Source: VRUE01 sp035693025 (lineage in GTDB: Bacteria; Actinomycetota; Thermoleophilia; Solirubrobacterales; 70-9). From it: a stretch of 64,000 nucleotides of DNA. Where the stretch lies: NCBI GenBank assembly GCA_035693025.1, contig DASSHI010000035.1, positions 58,149 through 122,148 of the forward strand, in the 5' to 3' direction. A program made the position numbers and the translations under genes. Positions 15,694 through 25,810 of the stretch are shown here, one piece after another (the first letter of the stretch is position 1; each line of letters starts with the position of its first letter). The notes under the pieces were generated by a model. The model was given only the letters and a program-made list of their open reading frames with translations, made no database searches and was not told the DNA's origin.

Positions 15694-17031
15694 TTGAGGG
15701 CGCTCAGATCCCCGGCGCGCAACCGCGAGCTGGTGGCTTTGATCCCGGTCGCGTTGCTGCTCAGCGCCGGGTTCGCCGCGGTCTTTGCCCAGGAGAACGC
15801 CCGCCTCGGCAATCTCAGCCTGATCTACGGCGCCTACTTCCTCGCCGTCTGCGTCGCCACGCACGTCTACCTGCGCCTGCGCCTCCCCGACGCCGATCCC
15901 TACCTGTTCCCGCTGGTCGCCCTGCTCACCGCCTTCGGCCTGGTGATGGTCTACCGGATCGATGCAAGCCTCGCCCGCGATCAGGCCAACTGGTTCGTGC
16001 TCGGCCTCGTCCTCTTCGCCCTGACGATCCACTTCCTGCGCGACTACGACGTGCTCGAGCGCTACCGCTACACGATCGCCGGCATCGGCCTGCTCCTCTT
16101 GCTGGCACCGCGCCTGCCCGGCATCGGCCAGCAGGTCAACGGCGCCTACCTCGGGGTGAAGATCGGCCCGCTCGCCTTCCAGCCGGCCGAGTTCTCGAAG
16201 ATCTGCATCGTCGTCTTCCTCGCCAGCTACCTGCGCGAGCATCGCGAGGTGCTGATCGTCGGCGCGCGGCGGGTGCTCGGCGTGACCCTGCCGCCGCTCA
16301 AGCACCTCGGGCCGCTGCTGGTCGTCTGGGGGGCGTCGATGTTCATGCTCGTCTTCATCCGCGACCTCGGCAGCTCACTGATGTTCTTCGCCGCCTTCCT
16401 CGCCCTGCTCTACGTCGCGACCGGGCGCTTCTCCTTCGTCGTCATCGGGATGGCGCTGTTCCTGCTCGGTGCCTGGTTCTTCGCTGCGACCGTGCCCCAC
16501 GTGCACGACCGGGTCGAGATCTGGCTCAACCCCTACCACGACCCGACCGGCAACGGGTACCAGATCCTGCAGTCGATCTTCGCCCAGGCCGACGGCGGCC
16601 TCTTCGGCAGGGGCTTCGGCCAGGCGCTGATCACGATCCCCGGCACCCATGCGGCGCTGCTGCCCGCCGCGCAGACCGACACGATCTACTCGCTGATCGT
16701 CAACGAGCTCGGCCTCTTCGGCGCCTGCGCGGTCATCCTCATCTACCTGCTGATCGCGGCGCGCGGCTTCAAGGTCGCCCTGCTTGCGGACGACGGCTTC
16801 TCCAAGCTGCTCGCCACCGGCCTCACCGCGGTCTTCGCGATCCAGGCTTTCGTGATCGTCGGCGGCGTCACCAGGGTGATCCCGCTGACCGGCGTCACCC
16901 TGCCCTTCATCAGCTACGGCGGCAGCTCGATCGTCGCCAACTTCGTCCTCCTGGCGCTGCTGCTGCTGATCTCCGATCGCGCCCGCCGCGAGGCCGCCGC
17001 GCCGCGCAGCTTCGCCTTCGAGGGGAGGTGA
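15694..17031 (+). CDS. rodA: SEDS-family peptidoglycan polymerase RodA/FtsW
   Basis: A 445-residue polytopic membrane protein with about ten helices. SEDS proteins are glycosyltransferases that polymerise lipid II together with a class B PBP, here PbpA encoded 4 nt downstream. Family features include FQPAEFSKI, the RDLGSS segment, a large outer loop with FGRGFGQA, and a C-terminal TGVTLPFISYGGSSI. TTG 15694 immediately follows the pstP stop. RodA versus FtsW is decided by context (fha-pstP-rodA-pbpA order). Confidence 0.92.
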   Translation: MRALRSPARNRELVALIPVALLLSAGFAAVFAQENARLGNLSLIYGAYFLAVCVATHVYLRLRLPDADPYLFPLVALLTAFGLVMVYRIDASLARDQANWFVLGLVLFALTIHFLRDYDVLERYRYTIAGIGLLLLLAPRLPGIGQQVNGAYLGVKIGPLAFQPAEFSKICIVVFLASYLREHREVLIVGARRVLGVTLPPLKHLGPLLVVWGASMFMLVFIRDLGSSLMFFAAFLALLYVATGRFSFVVIGMALFLLGAWFFAATVPHVHDRVEIWLNPYHDPTGNGYQILQSIFAQADGGLFGRGFGQALITIPGTHAALLPAAQTDTIYSLIVNELGLFGACAVILIYLLIAARGFKVALLADDGFSKLLATGLTAVFAIQAFVIVGGVTRVIPLTGVTLPFISYGGSSIVANFVLLALLLLISDRARREAAAPRSFAFEGR

Positions 17032-17035
17032 GCGG

Positions 17036-18499
17036 ATGAATCGGCAGATCGTCCGGCTCTTCGGCCTGGTCGTCGTGCTCTTCGCGGTCCTGATCGGCTT
17101 CACCTCGTACTGGTCGGTCTTCGACGCCAAGGCGCTGAAGGAAAAGGAAGCGAACAAGCGGCCGTTGCTGGAGCAGCAGCAGATCAGGCGCGGCCGCATC
17201 CTCGCCGCCGACGGCACGGTGCTCGCCAAGTCGGTCGCCAAGGGCCACGGCGCCGGCAAGCGCTACGTGCGGCGCTACCCGCAGGGCTCGCTCTTCGGGC
17301 ATCCGATCGGATACAGCTTCGTTCGTCAGGACGACAGCGAGTTCGAGAAATTCCACAACGACGAACTGGTCGGCAACGAATCGGAATTCGGCTCGATCCT
17401 CGACCAGCTGCGCGGCCTCAACCAGGAAGGCGACGACATCGTCACCAACCTCGACCCCGAAGCGCAGCGCGCCGCGATGGCGGCGCTGCAGGAACAGGGC
17501 TTCGGCGCCGCGGTGGCGATCGAGCCCTCGAGCGGGCGGGTCGAGGTGCTGGCGTCCAACCCGCCGTACGACCCCAACCGCGTTCCCTACGAACTCTCGA
17601 AGCTCAACCGCAACACCGTCGAAACGCCGCTCGTCGACCGCGCCACCCAGGGGCTTCACCCTCCCGGCTCCACCTTCAAGGTGGTCACGGCGGCGGCCGG
17701 GCTCGACAGCGGCAAGATCACGTCCGAAACCGCCTTCGCCGCGCCCTCACCGCTGGAAGTCGAAGGGCAGCCGCTGGAAAACGACTTCGACGAGAGCTTC
17801 GGGCCGATCGCGCTCGACACCGCGTTGACCCAGTCGGTCAACACCTGGTTCGCCCAGCTGGGCGAAAAACTGGGCGAGGACACGCTGTTCGAATACATGG
17901 ACCGCTTCGGCTTCAACGCCACTCCGTCGATCGACCTGCCGAGCGACCAGGTTTACAAGAGCGGCGTCTCCGACGAAGGTGAGCTGCTGGGGCCCGGCGA
18001 CCCGATCGATGTCGCCCGCGTCGCGATGGGACAGGAGCGGCTGCTGGTGACGCCGCTGCAGATGGCCGAGGTCGCGGCGGCGGTGGCAAACGGCGGCACG
18101 CTGATGAAGCCGCAGATCTGGAGCCGCGTGGTCGATCCGGACGGTCGCGTCGTCAAGCGCCTCGAACCGTCCGAGTACAGCCACCCGATCGACGGCCAGA
18201 CTGCGGAAGAGCTGACCACGGCGATGGAAGGCGTGGTCAACGAAGGGACCGGCACCAATGCGGCGATTCCCGGCGTGCCGGTGGCGGGCAAGACGGGAAC
18301 GGCGGAAACGCCCGGCAACGAATCGTGCGGCGGCGGCGAAGCGGAGAACCAGGCCTGGTTCATCGGCTTCGTCCCGGCCGACGAACCGCAGGTGGCGATC
18401 GCCGCGACGGTCGAATGCACCGAACGATTCGGCAACGATGCCGCGGCGCCGATCTTCCGCGCCGTGGCCGAAGCCATTCTCGAAGACGAAGGGGGCTGA
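17036..18499 (+). CDS. pbpA: Class B penicillin-binding protein PbpA
   Basis: A 487-residue DD-transpeptidase that cross-links peptidoglycan. One N-terminal membrane anchor (about 7-27) is followed by a short dimerisation region and the transpeptidase domain with catalytic SxxK at Ser212 (STFK), SVN at 267 and KTG at 419. It works with the SEDS protein upstream, and PknB downstream probably regulates it through FHA proteins. Glu codons are largely GAA, unlike the GAG-rich cytoplasmic genes around it. Confidence 0.94.
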   Translation: MNRQIVRLFGLVVVLFAVLIGFTSYWSVFDAKALKEKEANKRPLLEQQQIRRGRILAADGTVLAKSVAKGHGAGKRYVRRYPQGSLFGHPIGYSFVRQDDSEFEKFHNDELVGNESEFGSILDQLRGLNQEGDDIVTNLDPEAQRAAMAALQEQGFGAAVAIEPSSGRVEVLASNPPYDPNRVPYELSKLNRNTVETPLVDRATQGLHPPGSTFKVVTAAAGLDSGKITSETAFAAPSPLEVEGQPLENDFDESFGPIALDTALTQSVNTWFAQLGEKLGEDTLFEYMDRFGFNATPSIDLPSDQVYKSGVSDEGELLGPGDPIDVARVAMGQERLLVTPLQMAEVAAAVANGGTLMKPQIWSRVVDPDGRVVKRLEPSEYSHPIDGQTAEELTTAMEGVVNEGTGTNAAIPGVPVAGKTGTAETPGNESCGGGEAENQAWFIGFVPADEPQVAIAATVECTERFGNDAAAPIFRAVAEAILEDEGG

Positions 18500-18501
18500 G
18501 C

Positions 18502-20373
18502 GTGTCGGCTGAAGTCGGCGAGGGAGGCACGATCGACGGGAGGTACCGGCTGCTGCGACGGATCGGTTCCGGTGGGATGGCCGACGTCTGGCTCGCCGAG
18601 GACCCCCACTTGCAGCGCCGTGTCGCGCTCAAGATCCTGCACGGGCGCTTTGCCCAGGACCGCGAGTTCGTCGAGCGCTTCGAACGCGAGGCCGAGGCCG
18701 CGGCCGGCCTCTCGCACCCCAACATCGTCGCCGTCTTCGACCGTGGCCAGTTCGAGGGCACCCACTACATCGCGATGCAGCTGCTCGAGGGGCGCACGCT
18801 GAAGGAGCTGATCGACCAGGGCCTCTCGACGGAGCAGGCGGTCAGCCTGATCCGACAGGTGCTCGAGGGCGCCGGCTATGCGCACCGCCACGGCGTCGTC
18901 CACCGCGACCTCAAGCCGCAGAACGTCATAGTCGACGACGCCGGGGTCGCGACCGTGACCGACTTCGGCATCGCCCGGGCCGGCGCATCGGAAATCACCC
19001 AGGTCGGATCTGTGATGGGCACGCCGCACTACCTTCCGCCCGAGCAGGCCCAGGGTCAGGCGGTGACGGCGGTATCGGACCTCTACTCGGTCGGCGTGAT
19101 GCTCTACGAGGCGCTGACGGGGCGGGTCCCGTTCGAAGCCGACTCGGCCGTGGCGATCGCGATGAAGCAGGTCTCGCATACGCCGCAGCGGCCGAGCTCG
19201 ATCAACCCGGCCGTCACGCCGGCGCTCGACGCGGTCGTGATGCGGGCGCTCGAAAAGGATCCCGGCCGGCGCTTCCAGAGCGCCGAGGCCTTCGTCGCCG
19301 CCCTCGACGCGGCGGGACGCGACCCCGGCGCCCACGGCGGCACGGCCTCCTTCGCGCCGCTGCCACCACCGGTTCTCGCCCCCGACGAGGCGGCAGCTAT
19401 GGAGCCGGACCCCGAGGAGGAGCGTCGCCGCACGTGGTGGATGCTCGCCGCGATCGCCGTCCTGATCGGGGCCTTGGTCGGCTTCTCGCTGACCCGCGAC
19501 ACCGAGACCGACGTTCCGGGCGTGACCGGGAACCAGCTCGGCGTCGCGATCGCGCTGCTCGAACAAAATGGCTTCAAGGTCGGCAGCGTCGCGCGCGTGC
19601 GCCGCAGCGTGGCGCCCAACACGGTGCTCGAGCAGGACCCGCCGACGGGCCGGGCCTCGCTCGACTGTGCCTTCCTCACCTATTTCTGCTCGAAGCCGAA
19701 GGTGGCGCTGACCGTCAGCGCCGGTCCCGGCAGCGCCAAGGTGCCGGGCGGCCTGGCCGGCTCGAGCCAGGAAGAAGCGGTGGAACGGGTGGAAGAAGCC
19801 GGCTTCGCAGCCAAGCTCGAACAGGTCAACTCCGATCGGGTCGAAGCCGGGCAGGTGATCCGCTCCGCACCCTCGGGCGGAACCGTCGCCACGCGCGGCT
19901 CGACCGTGGTCCTCACCATCTCCAAGGGCCAGAAGCTGGCCAAGGTGCCGGTGCTCGTCGGCACCCAGCGCTCGGTCGCGGTGCAGCAGATCCGCGCTCG
20001 CGGCTTCAGCCCAGGCGTCGAAGAAGAAGAAAGCGCCAAGCCGCTGGGCGAGGTGATCCGCCAGGCGCCCAGCGCCGGCTCCGAGCTTCCCCCCGGCTCG
20101 AGCGTCTCGATCGTCGTCTCCAAGGGCGTCAAGCAGGCGAAGGTGCCGAACGTGATCGGCTCCGAACGCCGCCAGGCGGTCGAAGCGCTGCGCGCGGCGG
20201 GCCTCGAACCGACGGTCGAGGAAGAAGAAACCGAAGTCGCGCAGCAGATCGGCCGGGTCCTCGACCAGTTCCCGCCGCCCGGCTCGGAAGTCGAACCGGG
20301 CGCGGCGGTGACCGTCACCGTCGGCAAGCGCGCGGTCGAAGGCGAAGCGCCGGCGGAAGCGGAAGGCGAATGA
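18502..20373 (+). CDS. pknB: PASTA-domain Ser/Thr kinase PknB
   Basis: A 623-residue membrane kinase sensing muropeptides or lipid II. The cytoplasmic kinase has GSGGMADV at 22-29, Lys44, HRDLKPQN at 134 and DFGIAR at 154. A membrane helix lies at about 312-334 (MLAAIAVLIGALVGF). Four PASTA repeats follow, the first interrupted by a Cys-containing insert (LDCAFLTYFC). The Glu-rich C-terminal tail ends EAPAEAEGE. GTG 18502 lies 2 nt after the pbpA stop. Glu codons shift from mainly GAG in the kinase to mainly GAA in the PASTA part. Confidence 0.96.
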   Translation: MSAEVGEGGTIDGRYRLLRRIGSGGMADVWLAEDPHLQRRVALKILHGRFAQDREFVERFEREAEAAAGLSHPNIVAVFDRGQFEGTHYIAMQLLEGRTLKELIDQGLSTEQAVSLIRQVLEGAGYAHRHGVVHRDLKPQNVIVDDAGVATVTDFGIARAGASEITQVGSVMGTPHYLPPEQAQGQAVTAVSDLYSVGVMLYEALTGRVPFEADSAVAIAMKQVSHTPQRPSSINPAVTPALDAVVMRALEKDPGRRFQSAEAFVAALDAAGRDPGAHGGTASFAPLPPPVLAPDEAAAMEPDPEEERRRTWWMLAAIAVLIGALVGFSLTRDTETDVPGVTGNQLGVAIALLEQNGFKVGSVARVRRSVAPNTVLEQDPPTGRASLDCAFLTYFCSKPKVALTVSAGPGSAKVPGGLAGSSQEEAVERVEEAGFAAKLEQVNSDRVEAGQVIRSAPSGGTVATRGSTVVLTISKGQKLAKVPVLVGTQRSVAVQQIRARGFSPGVEEEESAKPLGEVIRQAPSAGSELPPGSSVSIVVSKGVKQAKVPNVIGSERRQAVEALRAAGLEPTVEEEETEVAQQIGRVLDQFPPPGSEVEPGAAVTVTVGKRAVEGEAPAEAEGE

Positions 20374-20396
20374 GCTGAGCCGCGCCGCCGCCCGGC

Positions 20397-21907
20397 TCAG
20401 CCGAGCAGCTTGATGTCGCTGATCTCGATCTGGAAACGGCCTTCCTGGTCGCGGGCAGGGGAGGCCTTGGTGAACCAGAGGAGGAAGTAGGTCGAGGGCT
20501 TGCGCACGTCGAGCGCTATTTCCTCGACCGACGAGGCGTCTTCGATTTCACCCGCCGGTTCGTCCCAGCCGGTGATGTCGGAGGGGGGGCCGGCCGGGGC
20601 GGCGAAGACCTGCGCGTTCCAACCGGGAGTCGGGGTGCGGACGATCATCTTCCGCGGCGTCGCCGGCGCGCTCGCGGTGACGTAGACGCCGACCCCGGGG
20701 TCGGGTCCGGTCTTGGTCCCTTCGAAGGTTTCGGAGTCGTAGTGCTCGGTTTCCCAGGCGGTCCCGGTCGGGTCCCCGTCGACGGCGAGTTCGACCTTGC
20801 TGCCGATCTCTTCTCCGTCGCCCTCGGGGTCGTAGTCGGTGGCGCCGGCGATGGCCACGTTGCCGCCCTTGCCCTTGTTCGCGCCACCACCGCCGATCCC
20901 ACCGCCCGAGATCAGCTGAACCGCCAGCAGGGCGCCCCCGCCGACGACGAGCAGGAGCACGATCGCCGCCCAGGACCAGCGCGCTCGGCCCGAGAGCTTT
21001 CGCTCCGGCGGCGGCACGGCGTCGAGCACGCTGGTCGCCTCGCTCGTGGTCGAGCCCGCCCGTGCCGCCTCCACCTCGAGCGCCGTCTCCAGGTCGTCGA
21101 TCATCTCGGTGACCGTCTGGTAGCGCTCCTCGGGGCTCTTCGCCGTCGCCCGCTCGACCACCAGGGCGACCGCGGCCGAGGCTTCGGGGCGGCGGCGCTG
21201 CACGTCGGGCAGCTCCTCGTTGACGTGTTTCATCGCCACGCCCACCTGGCTCTCGGCGTGGAAGGGGACCTGGCCGACCAGCATCTCGTAGAGCACGACG
21301 CCCAGCGAGTAGACGTCCGAGCGCGGGTCGACTCCCTTGCCCATCGCCTGCTCGGGGGCGACGTAGTCGGTCGTGCCGAGCACGCGACCGGTGGCGGTGA
21401 CGCCGTCCTGTTCGAGCTGGCGCGAGATGCCGAAGTCGGTCAGCTTCGCCCGACCCTCCTCGTCGATCAGCACGTTCTGCGGCTTGATGTCGCGGTGGAC
21501 CATGTTGCGCGCGTGGGCGACGCTGAGCCCGCGCGCGACCTCGATCGCGTAGGCGATCGACTCCTGCGTGTCGAGCGCGCCGACGCGGGCGATCCGCTGC
21601 TTCAGGGTCTCGCCCTTGACGTACTCGAAGACGATGTAGGGGTGGCCGCCGTCCTCGCCGGCGTCGATCACGGAGACGACGTTGGGGTGAGTCAGCTTGG
21701 CGACCGCGCGCGCCTCCTGGCGGAAGCGCTGCAGCTGGTCGGGCTGCTCGGACATCTCGCGGTGCATCACCTTGACCGCGACCGGCCGGTCGAGCGTCTC
21801 GTCGCGCGCCAGGTAGACCGTCGACATGCCGCCGCTGCCGAGTTTCGCCTCCAGCCTGTAGCGGCCGGAGAGCACGGTTCCGATCATCGAGCTGGAGGGC
21901 TGCGGGC

Positions 21908-21911
<4 letters not shown>
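20397..21911 (-). CDS. Membrane Ser/Thr kinase with extracellular beta-sandwich-like domain
   Basis: A 504-residue Hanks-type kinase: LGSGGMSTVYLAR loop, catalytic Lys near 47, HRDIKPQN near 139, DFGISR and APEQ. A Thr-rich linker leads to a membrane helix at about 311-333 (WAAIVLLLVVGGGALLAVQLI) and a Gly-rich stretch. An extracellular domain of about 150 residues resembles F5/8-type discoidin-like folds (AVDGDPTGTAWETEHYDSE, then FLLWFTKA). There are no PASTA repeats. It may sense a carbohydrate or other surface ligand. The ATG overlaps the purM stop (ATGA), so it is co-expressed with purM, and it converges on pknB. Confidence 0.9.
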
Positions 21912-22911
<1,000 letters not shown>

Positions 22912-22915
<4 letters not shown>

Positions 22916-24267
22916 GCGGGCGATTCTTTCAGGCGGGTCGGTAGGTCGGGGGCGGGCTCGAATATGAACTCCCGCCCGGCCTTGCGGCGGACCAGAAGTC
23001 TGCGGTCCGCGAGTCTCGATAGGTCTGCTCGGGCGGTCTCATGAGTGACCCGATTGTCCGCCGCGTGTCCTGAGAATGAGTAGGAGCGATCGGGGTGCCT
23101 CAACGCGTCGGAGAGGAGGCTGAGCTGTCGGCGGTTGAAGCTTCCAGCCCCGTGGAGCAGCTCCTCGACTTCGCCAATTTCACGCGCCTTTCTGGCTAGG
23201 TATAGGTGCAACTCGTCGATTGCCCTTTCGATGACCTGAAGTTGGTGGATGAGGAAGTAGGTGGTGTCGCCTTCGTCCGTCTCCGTTTCGAGAAATGCCC
23301 GTCCGTATTTCGCGGGCGCCTGTTGCAAAATCCTCGAAATCGGTAGGTACTCGACCAGCCAGTAGCGGTGCTTTCGCATCAGCCAGAAGAAGAGAATTCG
23401 CGCCGTGCGACCGTTTCCGTCGACGAAAGGATGGTCGTAGGCCAGCCAGAAGTGAAGGAGAATTGCTCGAACGACGGGATGAACGAACGGCTCGCTTTCG
23501 TCGTCTTGGTTGGCGAAATCACAGAGGGCTCGCATGCGCTCCGGAAGCGAATCGGGATGAGGGGGCTTGTGCACCTTCCGCCCGTCGTCCCGGTCGTAGA
23601 CAGCGACGCGCTCTTCGTAGGTCGTCTGTAACCGGCCCGCGGCGTTGGGATCGTCCAGCGTTCCCTCGGTGAGAATTCGGTGCAGATCGAGGATCATTTC
23701 CGGCGCAAGGGGCGCATCCATCTCGCTTCGCATGAACTGCAACGCCCGGTAGTTGTTGTAGATCATCTGCTCGCTGCGGTCCCTCGGTTTGCGGCCGCTG
23801 CGCAAGAGCTCCCTCGCCGCTTCACGCGACGTGGTGGCGCCCTCTAACTGGCTGGATCGGATTGCCTCCTCGGTCAGTGAGTTGACCAGGTATCGATCCC
23901 TTGCCTGCCCATCGGAGGTCACGATGTCGTCCATTGCCACCTCACCGGCACAACGTTGGTCGATTCGGTGGAGGCTGCGCAGCACGGAATCCGGAAGCGC
24001 GTAAACGAACGGCCGTCCTCCCGAATAGACAGGCGAGTCGTTATCGGAGTCGAGCAGCGGAAGAGGCCGAAGATCGGATCGGCGTTCGAACTTGACCTTC
24101 AGCCACCAATCCTCCGCGGTCAGACCGTCGGGCGGCTTGAGCCGATGGAGCTTGTCCCAATGGAGATATGCCTCTACTTCCCGAGGGTCTCGGGGGGCGC
24201 TGAGAGCCTTGAGGAGCCGGCCATCTTCGAGCAGGTCAGCTTCGGCCGGCGCTTTCGCTACGTACAT
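22912..24267 (-). CDS. Fic family AMPylator with N-terminal inhibitory helix and C-terminal winged helix
   Basis: About 451 residues. Fic enzymes usually transfer AMP from ATP to target protein hydroxyls. The catalytic loop HPFVDGNGRTAR (279-290) matches HxFxxGNGRxxR with the catalytic His and Arg intact. SSQLEG (about 138-143) fits the class II inhibitory motif (S/T)xxxE(G/N), so the enzyme is probably autoinhibited. The C-terminal part (about 375-440) looks like a winged helix-turn-helix. ATG 24267 is preferred over TTG 24279. The gene overlaps purM by 4 nt. A palindromic array lies just upstream. Confidence 0.9.
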
Positions 24268-24274
24268 TCCCAAG

Positions 24275-24332
24275 TCCAAATCTGTCCAAATCTATCCAAG
24301 AATTTGGAATTCTATCCAAATTGGATAGAATT
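24275..24332. promoter_or_regulatory. AT-rich palindrome and phased TCCAA repeats upstream of fic
   Basis: A 25-bp palindrome: AATTCTATCCAA (24308-24319), one A, then TTGGATAGAATT (24321-24332). Next to it TCCAA recurs every 10 bp at 24275, 24285 and 24295, with an inverted TTGGA at 24304. One-turn spacing and dyad symmetry suggest a multimeric operator. It is AT-rich in a very GC-rich genome and lies exactly between the fic start and the uppP stop. The Fic protein's own winged helix is a candidate binder. Confidence 0.75.
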
Positions 24333-24337
24333 TGGCT

Positions 24338-25129
24338 TTAGTGGGCGCGGAGTTTCGCCAGCACTGCCGCCGCCAGTCCGACTCGATACGCGGCATACGG
24401 CCAGAGCGCCCGGTCGCGCTCGACCAGGCCGATCAGGCGCTGCGAGGCGAGGGTGGAGGCGAAGGAGGCGGCGACGCCGATCGCCAGCGAGCGGCGCAGC
24501 TGCGGGGGGGCGCCGCGGCGCCGCAGGCGCTCGCCCTTGAGCGCCGTGGCGCCGACGATGATCGGCAGGGCGATCGTGCGCGAGAGCAGGTTGGCCTGGT
24601 CTCGGGAGAAGCCCCGCCAGCGCGCCGCCGCCAGGGTGACGCCGTTGCGCGAGATGCCGGGGGCGAGGGCCGCCGCCTGGGCGACGCCGAGCGCCAGGCC
24701 GTCGGCCGGGGTAGCGTCGCCGCGCCCGCGCACCTGCGGCCGGGTGTCCGCGACCAGCATCGCCGCCGCGCCCGCAAGCAGCCCGATCGCCGTGGCCCTC
24801 GGCCCACCCAGGCGCTGCTCGATCGGCCGCTCCAGCGTGTAGCCGACGATCGCCGCGGGCAGGAAGGAGAGGCCGAGGGTGAGAGCGCGCCGGCCGTCGA
24901 AGGAGCGCAGCTCCTCGACGATCGTCCGCCGCTGTCCGATCAGCAGCGCCGCCGCGGCGCCGCCGTGGACGGCGACCTCGAAGCTCTTGCGCACCTCGGG
25001 GTCGAGCCGGTCCCAGTCCCAGCCGGCAAGCCAGGGGACGAGGACGATGTGGGCGGATGAGGAGACGGGCAGCAGCTCCGCGGGGCCCTGCACGATTCCC
25101 AGCGCCAGCGCCCGGCGCGCCGGGATCAC
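24338..25129 (-). CDS. uppP: Undecaprenyl-diphosphatase UppP/BacA
   Basis: A 263-residue polytopic phosphatase recycling undecaprenyl pyrophosphate for peptidoglycan and polysaccharide carriers. The first motif QGPAELLPVSSSAH and the second PGISRNG correspond to the catalytic (E/Q)GxTExLPxSSSGH and PGxSRSG motifs, with Pro-Ala-Glu in place of Leu/Pro-Thr-Glu. GTG 25129 overlaps the dedA stop (GTGA) and gives the normal N-terminus; a frame extending to 25231 would add a non-homologous leader. It supports the adjacent exopolysaccharide locus. Confidence 0.92.
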   Translation of the reverse strand: MIPARRALALGIVQGPAELLPVSSSAHIVLVPWLAGWDWDRLDPEVRKSFEVAVHGGAAAALLIGQRRTIVEELRSFDGRRALTLGLSFLPAAIVGYTLERPIEQRLGGPRATAIGLLAGAAAMLVADTRPQVRGRGDATPADGLALGVAQAAALAPGISRNGVTLAAARWRGFSRDQANLLSRTIALPIIVGATALKGERLRRRGAPPQLRRSLAIGVAASFASTLASQRLIGLVERDRALWPYAAYRVGLAAAVLAKLRAH

Positions 25130-25752
25130 GCCGTCGCCGGTTTGCGGCGACGCTTGACCAGCGCGTAGACGACCAGCGCGACGATCGCCGCGACCGTCAA
25201 GTAGTCGAGCACCTGCAGGTGGTGACGCCACTGCTCCCAGTTGTCGCCGACTGCGCGGCCGAGCAGCCCGAAGCCGAGCACCCAGGGAATCGAGCCGAGC
25301 ACGGTCAGCCAGGTGAAGCGCCAGAAGGGCATCTCCGCGACGCCCGCCGGCAGTGAGATGAAGGCGCGCACCAGGGGGATCAGGCGGGCGAAGAAGACGG
25401 TCGCGTCACCGTGGCGGTTGAACCATCCGTCCACCCATTCCAGTCGAGAGGGGCTGATGTGGATCAAGCGGTTTTTCTCCAGCAGGTCGATCCGGCCGTA
25501 GTAGCCGATCGCGTAGGTCAGCCAGGAACCGGCGACGTTGCCCGCCACCCCGGCGATGACGATTCCCAGCATGGTCTGGTCTCCGTTGGAGACGCTGAAA
25601 CCGCCGAACAACATCACCGCCTCGCTCGGGATCGGGATGCAGGCGCTCCCGGCCGCCATCAGCAGGAAGATCCCGGCGAGCCCGGTGCTTTCGATCGTGC
25701 TGACGCAGAAGTCGACGACGGGCCCCGTTATGTCGGCGAAGGGAATCGGCAT
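25126..25752 (-). CDS. DedA family membrane protein
   Basis: About 208 residues with four to five hydrophobic segments. DedA/SNARE-associated (VTT) proteins include undecaprenyl-phosphate and phospholipid flippases. Family motifs: IPSEAVMLFGG, then GRIDLLEKNRL, FFARLIPLVRAFISLPAGVAEM and W-rich C-terminal helices. ATG 25752 is chosen; an ATG at 25791 would add 13 residues. Coupling to uppP by GTGA overlap suggests shared work in recycling the C55 carrier lipid. Confidence 0.9.
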   Translation of the reverse strand: MPIPFADITGPVVDFCVSTIESTGLAGIFLLMAAGSACIPIPSEAVMLFGGFSVSNGDQTMLGIVIAGVAGNVAGSWLTYAIGYYGRIDLLEKNRLIHISPSRLEWVDGWFNRHGDATVFFARLIPLVRAFISLPAGVAEMPFWRFTWLTVLGSIPWVLGFGLLGRAVGDNWEQWRHHLQVLDYLTVAAIVALVVYALVKRRRKPATA

Positions 25753-25810
25753 GCGAGAAGCGGGGATTGTAGGGAGAGTGGGGGGCACCAACTAAACTCG
25801 TCGATTCCCC

